DNA from: Ceratothoa steindachneri
Lineage: Eukaryota; Arthropoda; Malacostraca; Isopoda; Cymothoidae
Length of the DNA stretch: 64,000 nt
Assembly (NCBI GenBank): GCA_963969495.1
Contig: OZ018321.1
Coordinates: 105,924,066-105,988,065 of the forward strand
Direction of reading: 5' to 3'
Part shown: positions 1 to 10,189 of the stretch, piece after piece
Layout of the letters: each line of letters opens with the position of its first letter
Position numbering within the stretch: position 1 is the first letter of the stretch
Position numbers and translations under genes: made by a program
The notes under the pieces: generated by a model
The model's input: only the letters and a program-made list of their open reading frames with translations
What the model was told of the DNA's origin: nothing
The model's database searches: none

Positions 1-213
1 AAAGAAGTAGCGAGTGAAGCATCCATCGCTGAAACCACCGATGAAGACGGAGAGGAGAAACAGGAATTCTACTTGAGGTTCTTCGCGTTGAAGGAGATAC
101 CCTTCCCGGAGAACAACGAAGAATTAATTCAAGGGCTAAAGAAAAGAGAGGTGAAGTATGAATATGAAGGTCCGTACACAGACAGAGAAGTTTACAAAAC
201 TCATTATTGGTAG
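1..213 (+). pseudogene. LINE ORF1 C-terminal fragment
   Basis: An open frame runs from the window edge to TAG at 211-213. Its second half (FYLRFF, about 25 residues, then KYEYEGPYTDREVYK) lines up with the ORF1 of the minus-strand LINE at 62.6-64 kb, where the matching stretch reads LNLRLF and later KWDYDADYREEEIYEAL. It is therefore the C-terminal part of a Jockey-like LINE ORF1, the nucleic-acid-binding protein made by these elements. The N-terminus lies outside the window. The next piece of the same family, an endonuclease start at 397, follows on the same strand, consistent with ORF1 followed by ORF2 of one degraded copy. Confidence 0.5.
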
Positions 214-396
214 CAATTTAATTATTCCCCGTGAACTGTCACATAGTAACCAAAGAAGAATTTAAGAAAAAGAGCGAAGCGGGAGAGATAAATCGCTCAT
301 CATTAGGGAATCCAGAAAATCAGAAAAGAGATCGAGTTCTAAAGAAAAAACATCAAAATAATGGCTCAGCGAAGAAAATGAAAAAATATTAGTCAC

Positions 397-624
397 AATG
401 TTGCGGGATGGAACAAAAAAAGACATTCACTAATCAACGCATATTTAAAAGAAGACCCAGAAATTATAATATTAAATAAAATTAATATAAACCCAGAACT
501 TAATAAAATCAGAATATTTAGTTACACAGTAATAGCTAAGAATATAGATGATGTCAACTTTGACGGCGTCGCAATTGCGATAAGAAACGATGTTAGATTT
601 ACAAAACTTCTGCAACCATATTAA
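397..624 (+). pseudogene. LINE ORF2 endonuclease N-terminus, fragment
   Basis: The frame starts NVAGWNKKRHSLINAYLKED, continues with PEIIILN and GVAIAIRNDVRF, and ends at TAA 622-624. This is the beginning of an APE-type endonuclease domain: the N-V-x-G-W block, the PEIIIL strand and the GVAIAI strand are the same as in the other LINEs here (4.2 kb, 50.2 kb, 62.6 kb). The glutamate block that follows the PEIIIL strand in relatives (EHG) reads NKI, so a catalytic residue is lost. APE endonucleases nick target DNA to prime reverse transcription. Only about 76 codons remain and no reverse transcriptase follows. Confidence 0.6.
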
Positions 625-1772
625 TTGTAGTGAATTTTGTTTTCTCTCTGACTAAAATTACTTAGACGAATAAAATTAGAGTTCACTTATGTAATTACAG
701 CAAAGAACTATAACAATAGTCGAGTACACAACATAAATTTGGATTAATAACAGAGGCAACTTTAGGAGCGGAAAACCGGACCCGAGAAGGATACCAGCAC
801 CTGTCTACACATATAACTGAGGTCGCTTTGAAATGCTAAGAACAACATGAAAGATTACATCTGCACTGAAAAGTAAAATCAAACGAAAAACAAAAGAGAC
901 GTGAGAGCCTCCAAACAACAGCGAAAGAAGATTGAAAAATAAGTCGAAGCAAGAAGAAACCAAGAGATGGCTGCTCACCCAGGAACTACAATCTACTCAA
1001 CCTTTTCCCTTTCTTACTTTAATCTACAATCTCTATCCACTCAGCTTCTACTATACACTTTATTTTTTCTTACTTTTTCAAGACTCAAGACTCAAGTTAA
1101 TCAGTGATCATGAGTATTACCGAGGATACAGTATAAAGATGATCTAAGCCTATAGAAAGAAATCACGAAGTCCTAATTTTAGAAGGCTTATGCTGGAAAG
1201 CTTTGATCTGCATGATAAAAGAGGAACCCCGCATAGAAGTCCTACTACAACCGTCTTCCAATAGTGGTACTACAAATCGTAGGTGAAAAAAAGACCCGGA
1301 ATTTTATGTCGACGCTTGGGTGTAACTACCATCTTTTGGATTATCCTCACGGACCACCCGCGCGCGCGTGAACCCACGGAAGGAAATGAAGGAGTGGAGC
1401 TCATCCAGACAACTTCTTCTGCTCCCACAGCAGCACATCCCTGGTTCAGATAACTTCTCTGCCACTATAAGGTTTTTAGAAGCCACCTATCTCTTACATG
1501 TCCTAACTCCGGAAGGAAAGCCTACAGGAGACGCGAATACGGATGCCCCATTCTGAGGGGGAGTGTTCAGGGCAGGAAGGGGTCCCCGCGGTTGGGGCTG
1601 TCATGGACGATCCCAACGGCTAAAAGCGTGTCACGATCCGGATTAAGGAGCATTACCAAAAGCCGGTTCGTGAAAAGGTCTTTGAAATGGTCTATTCAAA
1701 GTTAAGAATCGCGCTCTGTAGACTGAAAGAACAAGCATATAGCTATTTGGTGTCTGCAGCACGAACCAAGAT
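625..1772. other. No gene recognised
   Basis: About 1.1 kb between two LINE copies. The short open frames here match nothing I recognise and lack repeat structure. The GC-rich stretch around 1500-1640 could be the 5' untranslated leader of the LINE whose ORF1 starts at 1773, but I cannot fix a boundary. Confidence 0.4.
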
Positions 1773-2690
1773 ATGGATAATCTGCTGAGCGAAAAATCCA
1801 GACAAAAACATGAAGAAATTGGACTCATCCCCAAAATCCCTCTGCAAGTGGCAGCGAAAAGATCGATCATATGTCGACGAATCTCCCCCTTCGTCCGAAA
1901 GCACACAGCAGAGAATATAAAAATAAATTGAAGCAAAACAGGAATGGGCAAAAATTGATGAGACACAAATTTAAAAACCGTGGCGATGAGGACAACATAA
2001 ATGGTTGCTAAGGCATCTAGAAATTGGTTGGTCACGTTTAACACCAAAGTCTTTGTCAGCTGCATAGAACGTGAGTATTCGTCCCTTTGCAAATTTGCTT
2101 CTCGTGTTATGCTATGGAGAAATAAATAAAATGTCTAATACAACCTATGCACAGGCGGCGAAGCGAACAGATCAATAAAAGACAATGCTCCAGATATAAC
2201 AGAATATGAGAACAGATCTGATAATGTGTATTCTACACGCCCATTTCGCTAATGTTATGAAGCCTGGCAGCTACTCAACCGAACTTAATAAAATGCTGGT
2301 CCACAACGACCTCAAGCCGATGTGGTTCACAGACAATCCGCCATCTGGCAAATTATTTCATGCCCAAATCAAGAGAATGACTGAAGCTTTGCCAAGGTCC
2401 CGCTCCACCTCTCGAGACCTACTATTGAATAAACCAAAAACTGCAGAAAGAACTGACTCCCAAATGGACATAAGCCACACGCCCGCGAGCGATGAGCCAG
2501 AACCAATGGGATCCAAAACATCCATCACACCAAGTTATACATCCCAAAAACTATGCATGAAGATATATGGATCACCGTCAGTACCAATTTCGAAACTGGT
2601 AAACACAGAGTACATCAATGAAGGAATAGTCAAAGGAAAATATAAGTGGGGAGTTTGATGCAGATGTTAATGAAAAAAAAAACTTCAGGC
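1773..2690 (+). pseudogene. LINE W ORF1, N-terminal and middle part
   Basis: ATG at 1773 opens MDNLLSEKSRQ followed by EEIGLIPKIP and SIICRRISPF, matching the minus-strand ORF1 at 63.7-64 kb (FEKIGLIPQTPP, SIICRRIDPY). After a stop at about 1936 the match continues as EWAKIDE. From 2206 a 150-codon frame (LIMCILHAHFANV, then FTDNPPSGKLFHAQIKRM, ending GIVKGKYKWG) matches LIMVILHAHFAN and FPDNPP in the other copy. ORF1 of such LINEs packages the RNA. The CCHC zinc-knuckle part that should lie near 2000-2200 is not legible. The last homologous residues are at about 2690, where foreign DNA begins. Confidence 0.7.
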
Positions 2691-4098
2691 AATTAGGCGA
2701 GGTCTAGTAGAGTGTCGTAGAATGGACTCCCGACGATTTACCATATATAACTATTCGTTAAGGAAACTTCTTTAATTATTTTTAGAGTGCGTTAATGTCT
2801 GGCGGGCCGATATTATGTATCTTCGATATGCTTAAGAAGTGGAACTGAGCTCAAGGATAATAATATTGCTATCATTAATAAAATAGAGTTTTATTAATAA
2901 TAACTATCAACAAACACAAGACGGAAAATATTGACATAAACAGAGAATGGAAAGGGTCGTGGGGGTTCGGGCTAATCCGATGATTAAAGGATCTAAAAAG
3001 GTAAAACAAATATAGAGTTAAAGAGATATGATGGTTCGCTAAACCATTTAAAGCACAGGATAGAATTGACAAAAGGGTTAATTACTCAAAGGTGACGTTT
3101 GGCTTACGTAACTTTATACTAGTGGTGCAGTGGAAGGCGACGTGAAGGAATTTTCGGTCCGCTGGCGAGTTCCAGCCGAAGGGGGGAATGAGATGATCCT
3201 GACGTTGCGTCTTGGGAATGAGAACCGTTTCTCGACGAACGGCTTGAAGAACAATGGCTGTTCTACGTTGTTCTCTTCCGAACAACAGGGGGGGGGGAGA
3301 ACCGTCTCTTGTCTACGGGCTCAAAAACAATGGCTGTTCTAATGTTGTTCTCTTCTTGAACAACAAGGGGGAAGGGTGAGAACCGTTTCTTGGCGAACGA
3401 ATTCAAAAGAACAATGGCTGTTCTACGTTGTTTTCCTCTGAACAACAGGGAGGGGGGGGGGAGAACCGTCTCTTGTCTACGGGCTCAAGAACAATGGCTG
3501 TTCTAATGTTGTTCTCCTCGGAACAACAAGGGGGAAGGGTGAGAACCGTTTCTTAGCGAAGGACTCAAAAGAACAATGGCTGTTCTAACGTTGTTCTCTA
3601 TCTGAACAACGAGGGGGAAGCCTTGAGAACTTGGCGTCACGAAAGGCTCAAACCTTTGGCACTCAAGGGATATTGTCCTCCTTCTGGACAAGTGATGGTG
3701 AATCTCGAGGTCGAGGTCCTTTGGTGCACAAAGGGAGAGAGGGTCGTGGTGATGTTTCGCGACGAAAATCTGGATCTCCAATCTGATCTTAGTGGTAAAG
3801 TTTCCATCTAAATAGTCGAGACACTCCCTTGGCGTGGGTGACAATGGAGTGGGAACTTCAAAGGAATGCACAGCCGAGGCTTGGAACAATGCCTTATCTG
3901 CCCATAAGCCTAACTCAATCTGGCGAGGTCGGCGTTGGGGCAAACGGGGGGACGATAACCTCCTTGTTTAAACATTGACATCCGGTGGTTGCGATAAGAC
4001 GCCAAGCTTCGAAGCAAAGATGCACGTGGGAGCATCGTGGTTTTAAATAATATGTGATAGGAGTTGAAATTAACGCAGCTTCAACCCGTTCTATCACA
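2691..4098. other. Insertion of about 1.4 kb in LINE W ORF1
   Basis: ORF1 homology stops near 2690 (KYKW plus DADVNE) and resumes at 4099 (IEICLESYFNLNQ), neighbouring positions in the intact relative. The intervening DNA has no recognisable coding region. It contains the 77-84 bp tandem array at 3220-3624 and a GC-richer stretch at 3640-3990. I found no clear target duplication or terminal repeat, so the class of insert is unknown. Confidence 0.55.
3220..3624. repeat. Minisatellite, five units of 77-84 bp
   Basis: Units start at 3220, 3297, 3378, 3461 and 3541, each with GAGAACCGT. Every unit contains a GAACAATGGCTGTTC-like core, a GTTGTTCTC block and a GAACAAC block followed by a G-run. 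GTTGTTC and GAACAAC are complementary, so a unit can fold on itself. Units 1, 3 and 5 share one version (GTTTCT after GAGAACC) and units 2 and 4 another (GTCTCTTGTCTACGGGCTCA), which makes a two-unit higher-order repeat of about 160 bp. Confidence 0.9.
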
Positions 4099-4221
4099 TA
4101 GAGATATGCCTCGAATCTTACTTCAACTTAAACCAAGATCAATTTAAGAAGAAAATGTCAGGAAGGGTGAGATCCCCAGCCAGAGAAAAAGGAGTAAGGA
4201 GCAAACAACCAAATAAGAGTT
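4099..4221 (+). pseudogene. LINE W ORF1 C-terminus
   Basis: Frame reading IEICLESYFNLNQDQFKKKM, then RVRSPAREK and SKQPNKS before TAA at 4219-4221. It matches the end of ORF1 in the copy at 62.7 kb (IEIRPESCLNI, RKRTGKVRSPPRE, HKQPSKK). This fixes the right edge of the upstream insertion. The tail is strongly basic, as expected for the C-terminus of an RNA-binding ORF1. The ORF2 endonuclease starts about 15 bases downstream. Confidence 0.7.
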
Positions 4222-4235
4222 AAACATCTATATTA

Positions 4236-4689
4236 ACGTAGGATATATTAAAAACCTCAAAATCTTCTCCCTCAATGTCAACGGATGGAGTACTAAAAGT
4301 GGTATATACAACGAAATAATAAGATCAGTATCCCCAGAGATCGTACTAATATCTGAACATGGTCTGGACAGAGATAAAGAACATATATAAATCTCCAATA
4401 TGTAGTTCTAATGGCAAACTACTCGAGCAAAAGTTATGATGGAGTGACCATCACTATCGGAGAAGGAATTAGATTCAAGGAAATACAAGACCTAGATTAA
4501 TCTTACTTAGCTATCAAGATTAGCATGACATACGATGACATTGTGGTGGTAGTAGTAGGATACCAGCCACCAAGGCGCCCATACTTACCAATTCCCAACT
4601 TTATACGGCTGTTTAGAAGAGAAGCATCAACCATCTTAATAGGAGATGTAAACGCCCGTTGCAGAGAAGGCGGATATACTGCAGTGTAC
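4236..4689 (+). pseudogene. LINE W ORF2 endonuclease, first half
   Basis: The frame GYIKNLKIFSLNVNGW, then PEIVLISEHGLD, is the N-terminus of an APE endonuclease; the asparagine in NVNGW and glutamate in SEHG are the expected metal-site residues. After a stop near 4390 the match resumes at 4525 with GYQPPRRPYLPIPNF and LIGDVNARCREGGY (the GDxNA block), ending at the GTAC where an 895-bp insert starts. The homologous region at 60704-61072 (minus strand) reads GYQPLRRLYLSVPSF and IGDLNSRCREAGY. Stops and a frameshift make it nonfunctional. Confidence 0.75.
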
Positions 4690-5584
4690 GATCACTGCAC
4701 ATACAAAAAGAAAGAGAGAAAGAGAAGGAAAAATGCACATTTTGCCAGGTTGAAGTATCAAAGATGGAATGGTAGGAGCAATAAAATAAGGTCGTTTGGA
4801 GACAGTTTGTAAACCAGCGCAATCTGATTATAACGTCTAGATTAAAACCCGACCACAATTTAAGGCTATCGCACCCGAGTGTGATAGCAGATGGGCAAAC
4901 AGAGTAATTAATGCTTTCTGGAATGGGGGACAGAATCGGCGACAAAAGATGTTTCACCTTAATGTAAAATTTGATAAGGTCATCTTGTAGCTTTAGGCAA
5001 ACGGAATCTCAGTGATACCCTCGCAGGAGTGAGACCCCCAAATTAAGATACTAAGTGGAGAATTTCAGCCAATCTCAGGCTAGACTCAAACCAATAACAG
5101 GCTCCGCCGGACTGATAGGTAGCTAAGCACCGCCTCCGTGACCCAAGGAAGGCGGAGCTACGCGTCGCCTCCAAAATGCTGTCTGGTATAAATAAGAGAA
5201 CATTTCATTCAAATGAGGTTTATTGACACATTATTGATTGATTCATTTAGTTATTCATTGATTAATTATTGGACTCTTAATTCACCGCTCTGTGAGTCTC
5301 CATTATTCTTGTTCTTGCCATATAACTCGATTTAGCATATTCCGTTGTGCAAATTAAATATCTACCGTAAATGTAAATATTTCAAAGTGGTATAAAAATA
5401 CATGTGTTTAATTATTTTACAAATGAGCCTTTTACTTACAAACCTTGATCGGTTAATACCCCTAGGACCGTACGTCAAGAAACGTAAGCAAGCCACTTTA
5501 CCAAACCCTTATAGGATCGCATTGCAATCAATACAAGGCCTACTTACGCCTACTCCATAATAAGCGACCCTATAATACCACGGC
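4690..5584. mobile_element. 895-bp insertion in LINE W endonuclease, LTR- or MITE-like
   Basis: The endonuclease frame breaks after GGYTAVY and resumes at 5589 with NGAGTLVSLL, as in the intact copy. GTAC occurs at both edges (4686-4689 and 5585-5588), a candidate 4-bp target duplication. The insert has no recognisable protein. It holds a TATAAATA box (5189-5196) after a GC-rich inverted pair GCCTCCGTG/AAGGCGG near 5131-5156, an arrangement resembling an LTR promoter. Edges starting TG and ending CA would need a different duplication, so class remains open. Confidence 0.5.
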
Positions 5585-6672
5585 GTACAACGGTGCTGGG
5601 ACTTTGGTAAGTCTTCTAAACGGTAGAAAGGTCTTCAACTACATCTGACATTGTACTAACAAATCCTAACTTCTCCCTTAGTCAGGTGACTACTCCTGGC
5701 CCATATATCTAGTCCGATCACATAAGTATGATAACGACTATTACAACGTGTCCAATCCACTTAAAGATTCCCAGAAGTAGATGCTTAGCCAAAGCAAACT
5801 GGGCACCATATAAGGAATATCTTCAGACCACACAGATAGGCTAGATGAAAGGTTCTACTCTTGAGAACATCAACAAACAGCTTAACCACTTAGTAACAAG
5901 GATCGTGGAAGCCGACCGCATAACTGTTCCCTGGACGGAATACAAAGTACTCCTAGCTTCAAGGTGGGAGAATAGTATACTAAACAAAATGCATCAAATG
6001 GAGGCTTTCATCAACGAAATAAATAAATACGGAAACACAGCACATCGCTACAGGGAATTAAGAGAAATAAGAAACGAAATTAAGCAACTTCTCAGGGAGT
6101 AACTAAGCGAAAAATGAGACAATATTATAGTTGAAGTCGATTCAAAAAGGATCTCAAGAAATTTTGGAGCTAATTAAAAAGGCTGAGAGGCACTCCACCT
6201 AATCATAGAATCACCATCAAAGTTAACGGCATCGAAATCACAGAACCCGTGAAAGCGAATGTCACTTCAGGGAGTATTGGCGTAGTCGATTTAGAATAAA
6301 CGAGGAGGAAAGTGAAAACTTTGATGAGAGATACGAGGAGGATGTACTCGCAAAAATTGGGGAGCTAGGTGATGAGCTCACGCCGCACCATTATGTAGAT
6401 GAAACCCGTGTCGCACAGGAGGAAGGAAGGGCCTTTACCCATGAGGAGTATGAAGCTGCCCTCAAGAACTTTAAACAAAAAGCAACAGGAGTTATCGGCA
6501 TTACAAAAATGCAACTGCTGAACGCTCCCCGGAACATCAACGAGGCTCTACTGCAGCTGTTAAATGCTTGACTTAATGCTGGTTATTTCCCGGGCCAGTT
6601 CAAACGGGCCAGCCGAAATAATTTTCCTGATGAAACCTGGAAAACCAAAGAAGGACATAAGCAGTTATAGGC
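5585..6672 (+). pseudogene. LINE W ORF2, endonuclease end to RT start
   Basis: From NGAGTLVSLL the frames continue through a TTPGPYI block (5693) and a clean stretch at 5845-6102 (TVPWTEYKVLLASRWEN, INEINKYGNTAHRYRELR), matching HTIPWTQHRTLPAPRWD and VEINQLGNSHHRN in the copy at 60 kb. Further on FTHEEYEAALKNFKQKATG and MKPGKPKKDISSYR mark the approach to the reverse transcriptase (fingers region). The text stops at the conserved SYR of the SYRPISLL motif, where an LTR-like unit was inserted; RPISLL continues at 8837. Several in-frame stops are present. Confidence 0.75.
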
Positions 6673-6869
6673 TGTAGGAGAATAGCATAATGCTCCCAAG
6701 TTTTGCCCACCTTCCTTCCGGGCGGGCCGCTTATCAACCTTTCCCCTTCAGGCCCTATATCTGGTGGTCTTAAGCCGGACGAAACCGTCGGCCATTTCAG
6801 CTAACCACCGAGTTCCTTCCCGGACTGTTTTCGATAAATGGGAGCCCACCTTCGCTTCCGAGTTTCGAG

Positions 6870-6877
6870 TATAAAAG
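6870..6877 (+). promoter_or_regulatory. TATA box of the LTR-like unit
   Basis: TATAAAAG about 200 bp inside the LTR-like unit, just upstream of the tandemly duplicated block. Position fits an LTR core promoter; activity is inferred only. Confidence 0.4.
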
Positions 6878-6897
6878 ACGAATTCTTTTAACCCTCA

Positions 6898-7281
6898 GTA
6901 GTAGAGCTTGCACAGCGTCTGACGGGACAGGAATTGCCATCTATCGGTGTAGTAGTAATTCGTCGAAGCATCAAGTCTTTAGAGAGGAGATCGGTCCCAG
7001 TTAGGGACGCTCCTTATCCCGTTGGTCTGCAAGGCAGTGCGGACCCAAGCTCGTACTCACGTGTCAGAGCAGAAGCTACAAACAGCCTCACTCTGGTTCC
7101 CTAAGCAAGTAGTAGAGCTTGCACAGCGTCTGGCGGGGCAGGAATTGCCATCTATCGGTGTAGTGGTAATTCGTCGAAGCATCAAGTCTTCGGAGAGGAG
7201 CTCGGTCTCAGTTAGGGAGGCCCCTTACCCCGTTGGTCTGCAAGGCAGTGCGGACCCAAGCTCGTATTCACGTGTCAAAGC
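6898..7281 (+). repeat. Tandem duplication, period 211 bp
   Basis: GTAGTAGAGCTTG recurs at 6898 and 7109. The two copies are about 93% alike by eye and contain GAATTGCCATCTATCGGTGT, CCGTTGGTCTGCAAGGC and CACGTGTC. The second copy is cut at 7281 by a SINE and its missing end (GAAGCTACAAACAGCC) reappears at 7820. Confidence 0.85.
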
Positions 7282-7806
7282 TCATGCTAGCCGAGTGGAT
7301 ACGGCGTTGGCCTCCCAACGTCGCGGTACGGGGTTCGATTCCGAAACCCGGCATGAGCGGACACAAACGTCAGCGCACATAAAGATCTGGCTACGGATTG
7401 ATGGACGCGCTGCGCTCACCCCGTTATCGGGTGAGTAGATCTTACACCTCTCACCTCTCACAAAGCAATTCACAACACTGCTTTCTTTCCTCTCCCACCT
7501 TCACAGCACAACACACACACTCTCTCCCCGTTCCAAGGAAACCTGCTGATGGGTATCTATATTCACGTACCTCTGACGCGGAACAGGTTCCTCTCCCCCA
7601 AGGTGACGAAGGCTTCCACCTGAACGCTGTTTGGTGTCAAAACATAATACTTCCTGGCACCTCTCCCCAAAAGAGGACCGGACCCTGGGACCCTCGGGAC
7701 GACCAGCGATTTTCATTCTGACATTAAATAAAAAAATTTCATTATTCGGTCGGGGATCCTCCCAGTATCATGGAAGGATTGGCGCTAACTAACTAACTAA
7801 CTAACT
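7282..7806 (+). mobile_element. tRNA-derived SINE, 525 bp
   Basis: Polymerase III promoter boxes are visible: TAGCCGAGTGG (7288-7298, box A) and GGTTCGATTCC (7332-7342, box B) in a tRNA-like head. The body is unique and the 3' end is a (CTAA)n tail ending at 7806. The flanks CACGTGTCAAAGC (7269-7281) and CACGTGTAAGAGC (7807-7819) form a 13-bp target duplication with two mismatches, and the interrupted host repeat continues beyond. SINEs are moved by LINE machinery. The 3' end resembles that of the repeat ending at 32222, suggesting one family. Confidence 0.75.
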
Positions 7807-8196
7807 CACGTGTAAGAGCCGAAGCTACAAACAGCCTTACTCTGGTTTCCTAAACGAGAAAACTACATCTCGGCTTTTCTCCGTGACCCTACGCGTCGAT
7901 AGGTCACTTCGCCCCTTCCCCACCCCAACCCTCACAGAGGCACCCAAGTTTCCTCGGAGTTCACGAGCGTGGGGCCCTCTGTAACAAGAAGCTCCCGTCA
8001 CCGCCTTCTTCCAACAAGAATCGTGACGGAATTGTGGGATCAGGTCGGTCCCTGGAGAACCTACCTCATCGTCTCCATCCCTCATCGTCTCCACCTTCAC
8101 TCACCAGCGCCACCCGAACATCAGGTTCCAAGGTAACCCTTCCCTTTCACATTTCCCGACTTCACCGCGAAGTTTACCAACATTACAAGTGTATAG

Positions 8197-8279
8197 GGAT
8201 TGGTATGGTGAATAGTAATTTTCAAGCCAAGTGAGATATCCGAGATTCACTTATTAATTTATCTCTCAAAGCACATTAT

Positions 8280-8367
<88 letters not shown>

Positions 8368-8448
8368 ATAATGTGCTTTGAGAGATAAATTAATAAGTGA
8401 ATCTCGGATATCTCACTTGGCTTGAAAATTACTATTCACCATACCAAT

Positions 8449-8450
<2 letters not shown>
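8197..8450. repeat. Perfect 88-bp inverted repeat around an (AT)n loop
   Basis: Arm 8197-8284 (GGATTGGTATGG ... TTATTTGAA) is the exact reverse complement of 8363-8450, with only alternating AT (8285-8362) between. A second (AT)n tract follows at 8451-8520. I saw no mismatch in the arms. Confidence 0.92.
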
Positions 8451-8523
<73 letters not shown>

Positions 8524-8727
8524 TATATTTTCTTGTTTAGTGTTCATTAAAACTTTATTTTCATATTGTTGTGTATCTAACTTCCTTAAGGGTCGCTTGC
8601 TGGCAAAGTTCATTTCAATCCCTCAGTAGCCAACCTCTAAGCACTCTGAGTCAATAAACCCATTCAGGACACGGGCCGAACGAAGTATAAGAAGTAGTAC
8701 GACGACTCCTCTGCATTCAGGATAATA

Positions 8728-8728
<1 letters not shown>

Positions 8729-8782
<54 letters not shown>
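8729..8782. repeat. (AT)n microsatellite
   Basis: About 54 bp of alternating AT near the 3' end of the LTR-like unit. Tyr-Ile open frames through it are artefacts. Confidence 0.95.
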
Positions 8783-8784
<2 letters not shown>

Positions 8785-8831
8785 TAAGAGTCGGGGAAAA
8801 CTCCAACCACCCCTCGGCCTATTCCTCGACA

Positions 8832-9885
8832 TAGGCCTATTTCACTTTTGGAACTCATGGGCAAACTCTTTGAAAAACTCTTAAACAACAGACTAAGGAA
8901 TTACTTAGATTCCAAAGAGTTGTATAATGATTAACCACATGGGTTTAGGAGAAAGCTTAGCTCCGAAGCGGCAATAGCACTGAGTACTAAATGAGTTGCT
9001 ATCGCCAAGGCCAAAGACATCAATGTAGCTCTAGTGCTTTGCGATGTGTACTCGGCTTTCGATAAGGTATGGCTACCGGCACTTATAATGAAAATCAGAG
9101 TTCTCGGGATGGAGCAGAATATAGTACGTATACTCTGCTACTACTTAGAAGACCGTCAGGCAATATTAAAAATAAATGATATTGAAGGGTAGCCCTTCGA
9201 TCTGGAGACAGGGGTGCCACAAAGGAGTGCCTTAGTCCTACCTTTTACGCAATATACACAGGCGACTTGCCTCAACCCAATCTCGAATAAGCGCAATATA
9301 TTAAACTGGCAGACGACATAACACAGATTATTACCAGTAACCATCGCAACCCTAAAGATGTGTCCAACAAGACGGAATAAGAAATTGAGAATCTCAACAG
9401 ATACGAGAAACAAAACAAGATCAAAACAAATGCAAATTCAAAATGATCCCAATATGACGACGAAAAACAGCAGAAGTTCTGGTGCAAGACGAACACACTA
9501 CGCATACTCCAGAGATCGTCGAGTACTTGGTCTCGAATTGACATCAAACGGGTATGCTCCGCACTTCAGGGAAAAAATTGGTGCGATCAAGAGGGCGTTA
9601 TAGTCGCTGTTCCGTTTCAGGCTGCTTTCACCTTAGAACAAAAATAAACTATATATGCTTCTGGTGAGACCACTATTGCTATACCCCGCTATTCCCCTGC
9701 ATGTTTCAAGCAAGACACTGATGAGAAAATTTCAAACGGTCCAAAATAAAGCAACAAGATTTATATATAATGTTACCCTTCAGGAGCGGATTCCATCTAT
9801 ACTACTTCATGAAATTACCGATATTGAACCAATAAATATTACCCTGCACCAACGCGCTAAAGATATACGGCAAAAGATAGCCTAA
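8832..9885 (+). pseudogene. LINE W reverse transcriptase and C-terminal region
   Basis: Continues the ORF2 split at 6672: RPISLLELMGKLFEKLLNNR, HGFRRKLSSEAAIAL, DVYSAFDKVW (catalytic Asp block A), GVPQRSA and LADDI-like text before 9330 (block C; read across a frameshift). The C-terminal part at 9655-9885 (LVRPLLLYPAIPL, VQNKATRFIYNVTLQERIPS, IEPINITLHQRAKDI) corresponds to LVRPKLLYPIVPM and ATRFITNSKRQDHIPS in the LINE at 47.7 kb. RT copies the element RNA at the nicked target. At least five stops or frameshifts disable it. Confidence 0.8.
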
Positions 9886-10103
9886 TACTTACCAGATGAA
9901 GTTACCCAACAAATAAAACTCGAAGAAGACCTACTGGATTTACACATTAGACAAAATAATGACATTAAAATTTAAAATGAACAATGGAAAAATAATCTAA
10001 AGATTACAAAAAATTAACAACAGTGACAAATGAAATGAATAACAAATGAAGTAATACAGCGACAAACTCTCTTAACTTACAGATGAGGGTTTTCAATGAA
10101 AGC

Positions 10104-10189
10104 AAAGGCTCGAAAGCTACTCATATATTTGAGTAATCAAGGACACAAGAGGAAAAAAAGAGGCAAGCAACTGAGGTTACCAGATAACC
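10104..10189 (+). other. LINE 3' UTR two-hairpin module, copy A
   Basis: AAAGGCTCGAAAGCT (10104-10118) followed 57 bases later by GGTTA-CCAGA-TAACC (10175-10189), a 5-bp stem with 5-base loop, then AGTACA. The same pair of motifs occurs in four other LINE 3' ends in this window (26559, 46879, and minus strand 47464 and 58411). Confidence 0.65.

Larger units (their letters stand above)
6673..8831. mobile_element. Solo-LTR-like insertion, 2159 bp, target duplication TAGGC
   Basis: The unit begins TGTAGGAG and ends CTCGACA, i.e. TG...CA, and is bracketed by TAGGC at 6668-6672 and 8832-8836, splitting the RT motif SYRPISLL. It has a TATAAAAG box at 6870-6877 and an AATAAA at 8653-8658, but no coding region, so it reads as a solo LTR on the plus strand. 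Its length is inflated by a 211-bp tandem duplication (6898-7281), a 525-bp SINE (7282-7806), a palindrome with an AT loop (8197-8450) and two further AT tracts. LTR family unknown. Confidence 0.65.

Noticed and set aside
1643..2092. 149-codon minus-strand ORF
   Set aside because: The opposite strand carries the LINE ORF1 text that matches another copy; the minus ORF is a shadow.
3220..3624. Regularly spaced repeats resembling a CRISPR array
   Set aside because: Units are contiguous and similar throughout with no unique spacers, in a eukaryotic context; it is a minisatellite.
7282..7360. A functional tRNA gene
   Set aside because: Box A and B are present, but no proper acceptor stem is formed, and it is continuous with a SINE body, tail and target duplication.
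8623..8888. Overlapping minus-strand ORFs with Tyr-Ile repeats (also at 10319-10614, 23830-24492, 43110-43355)
   Set aside because: They are translations of (AT)n microsatellites, open in every register by chance.
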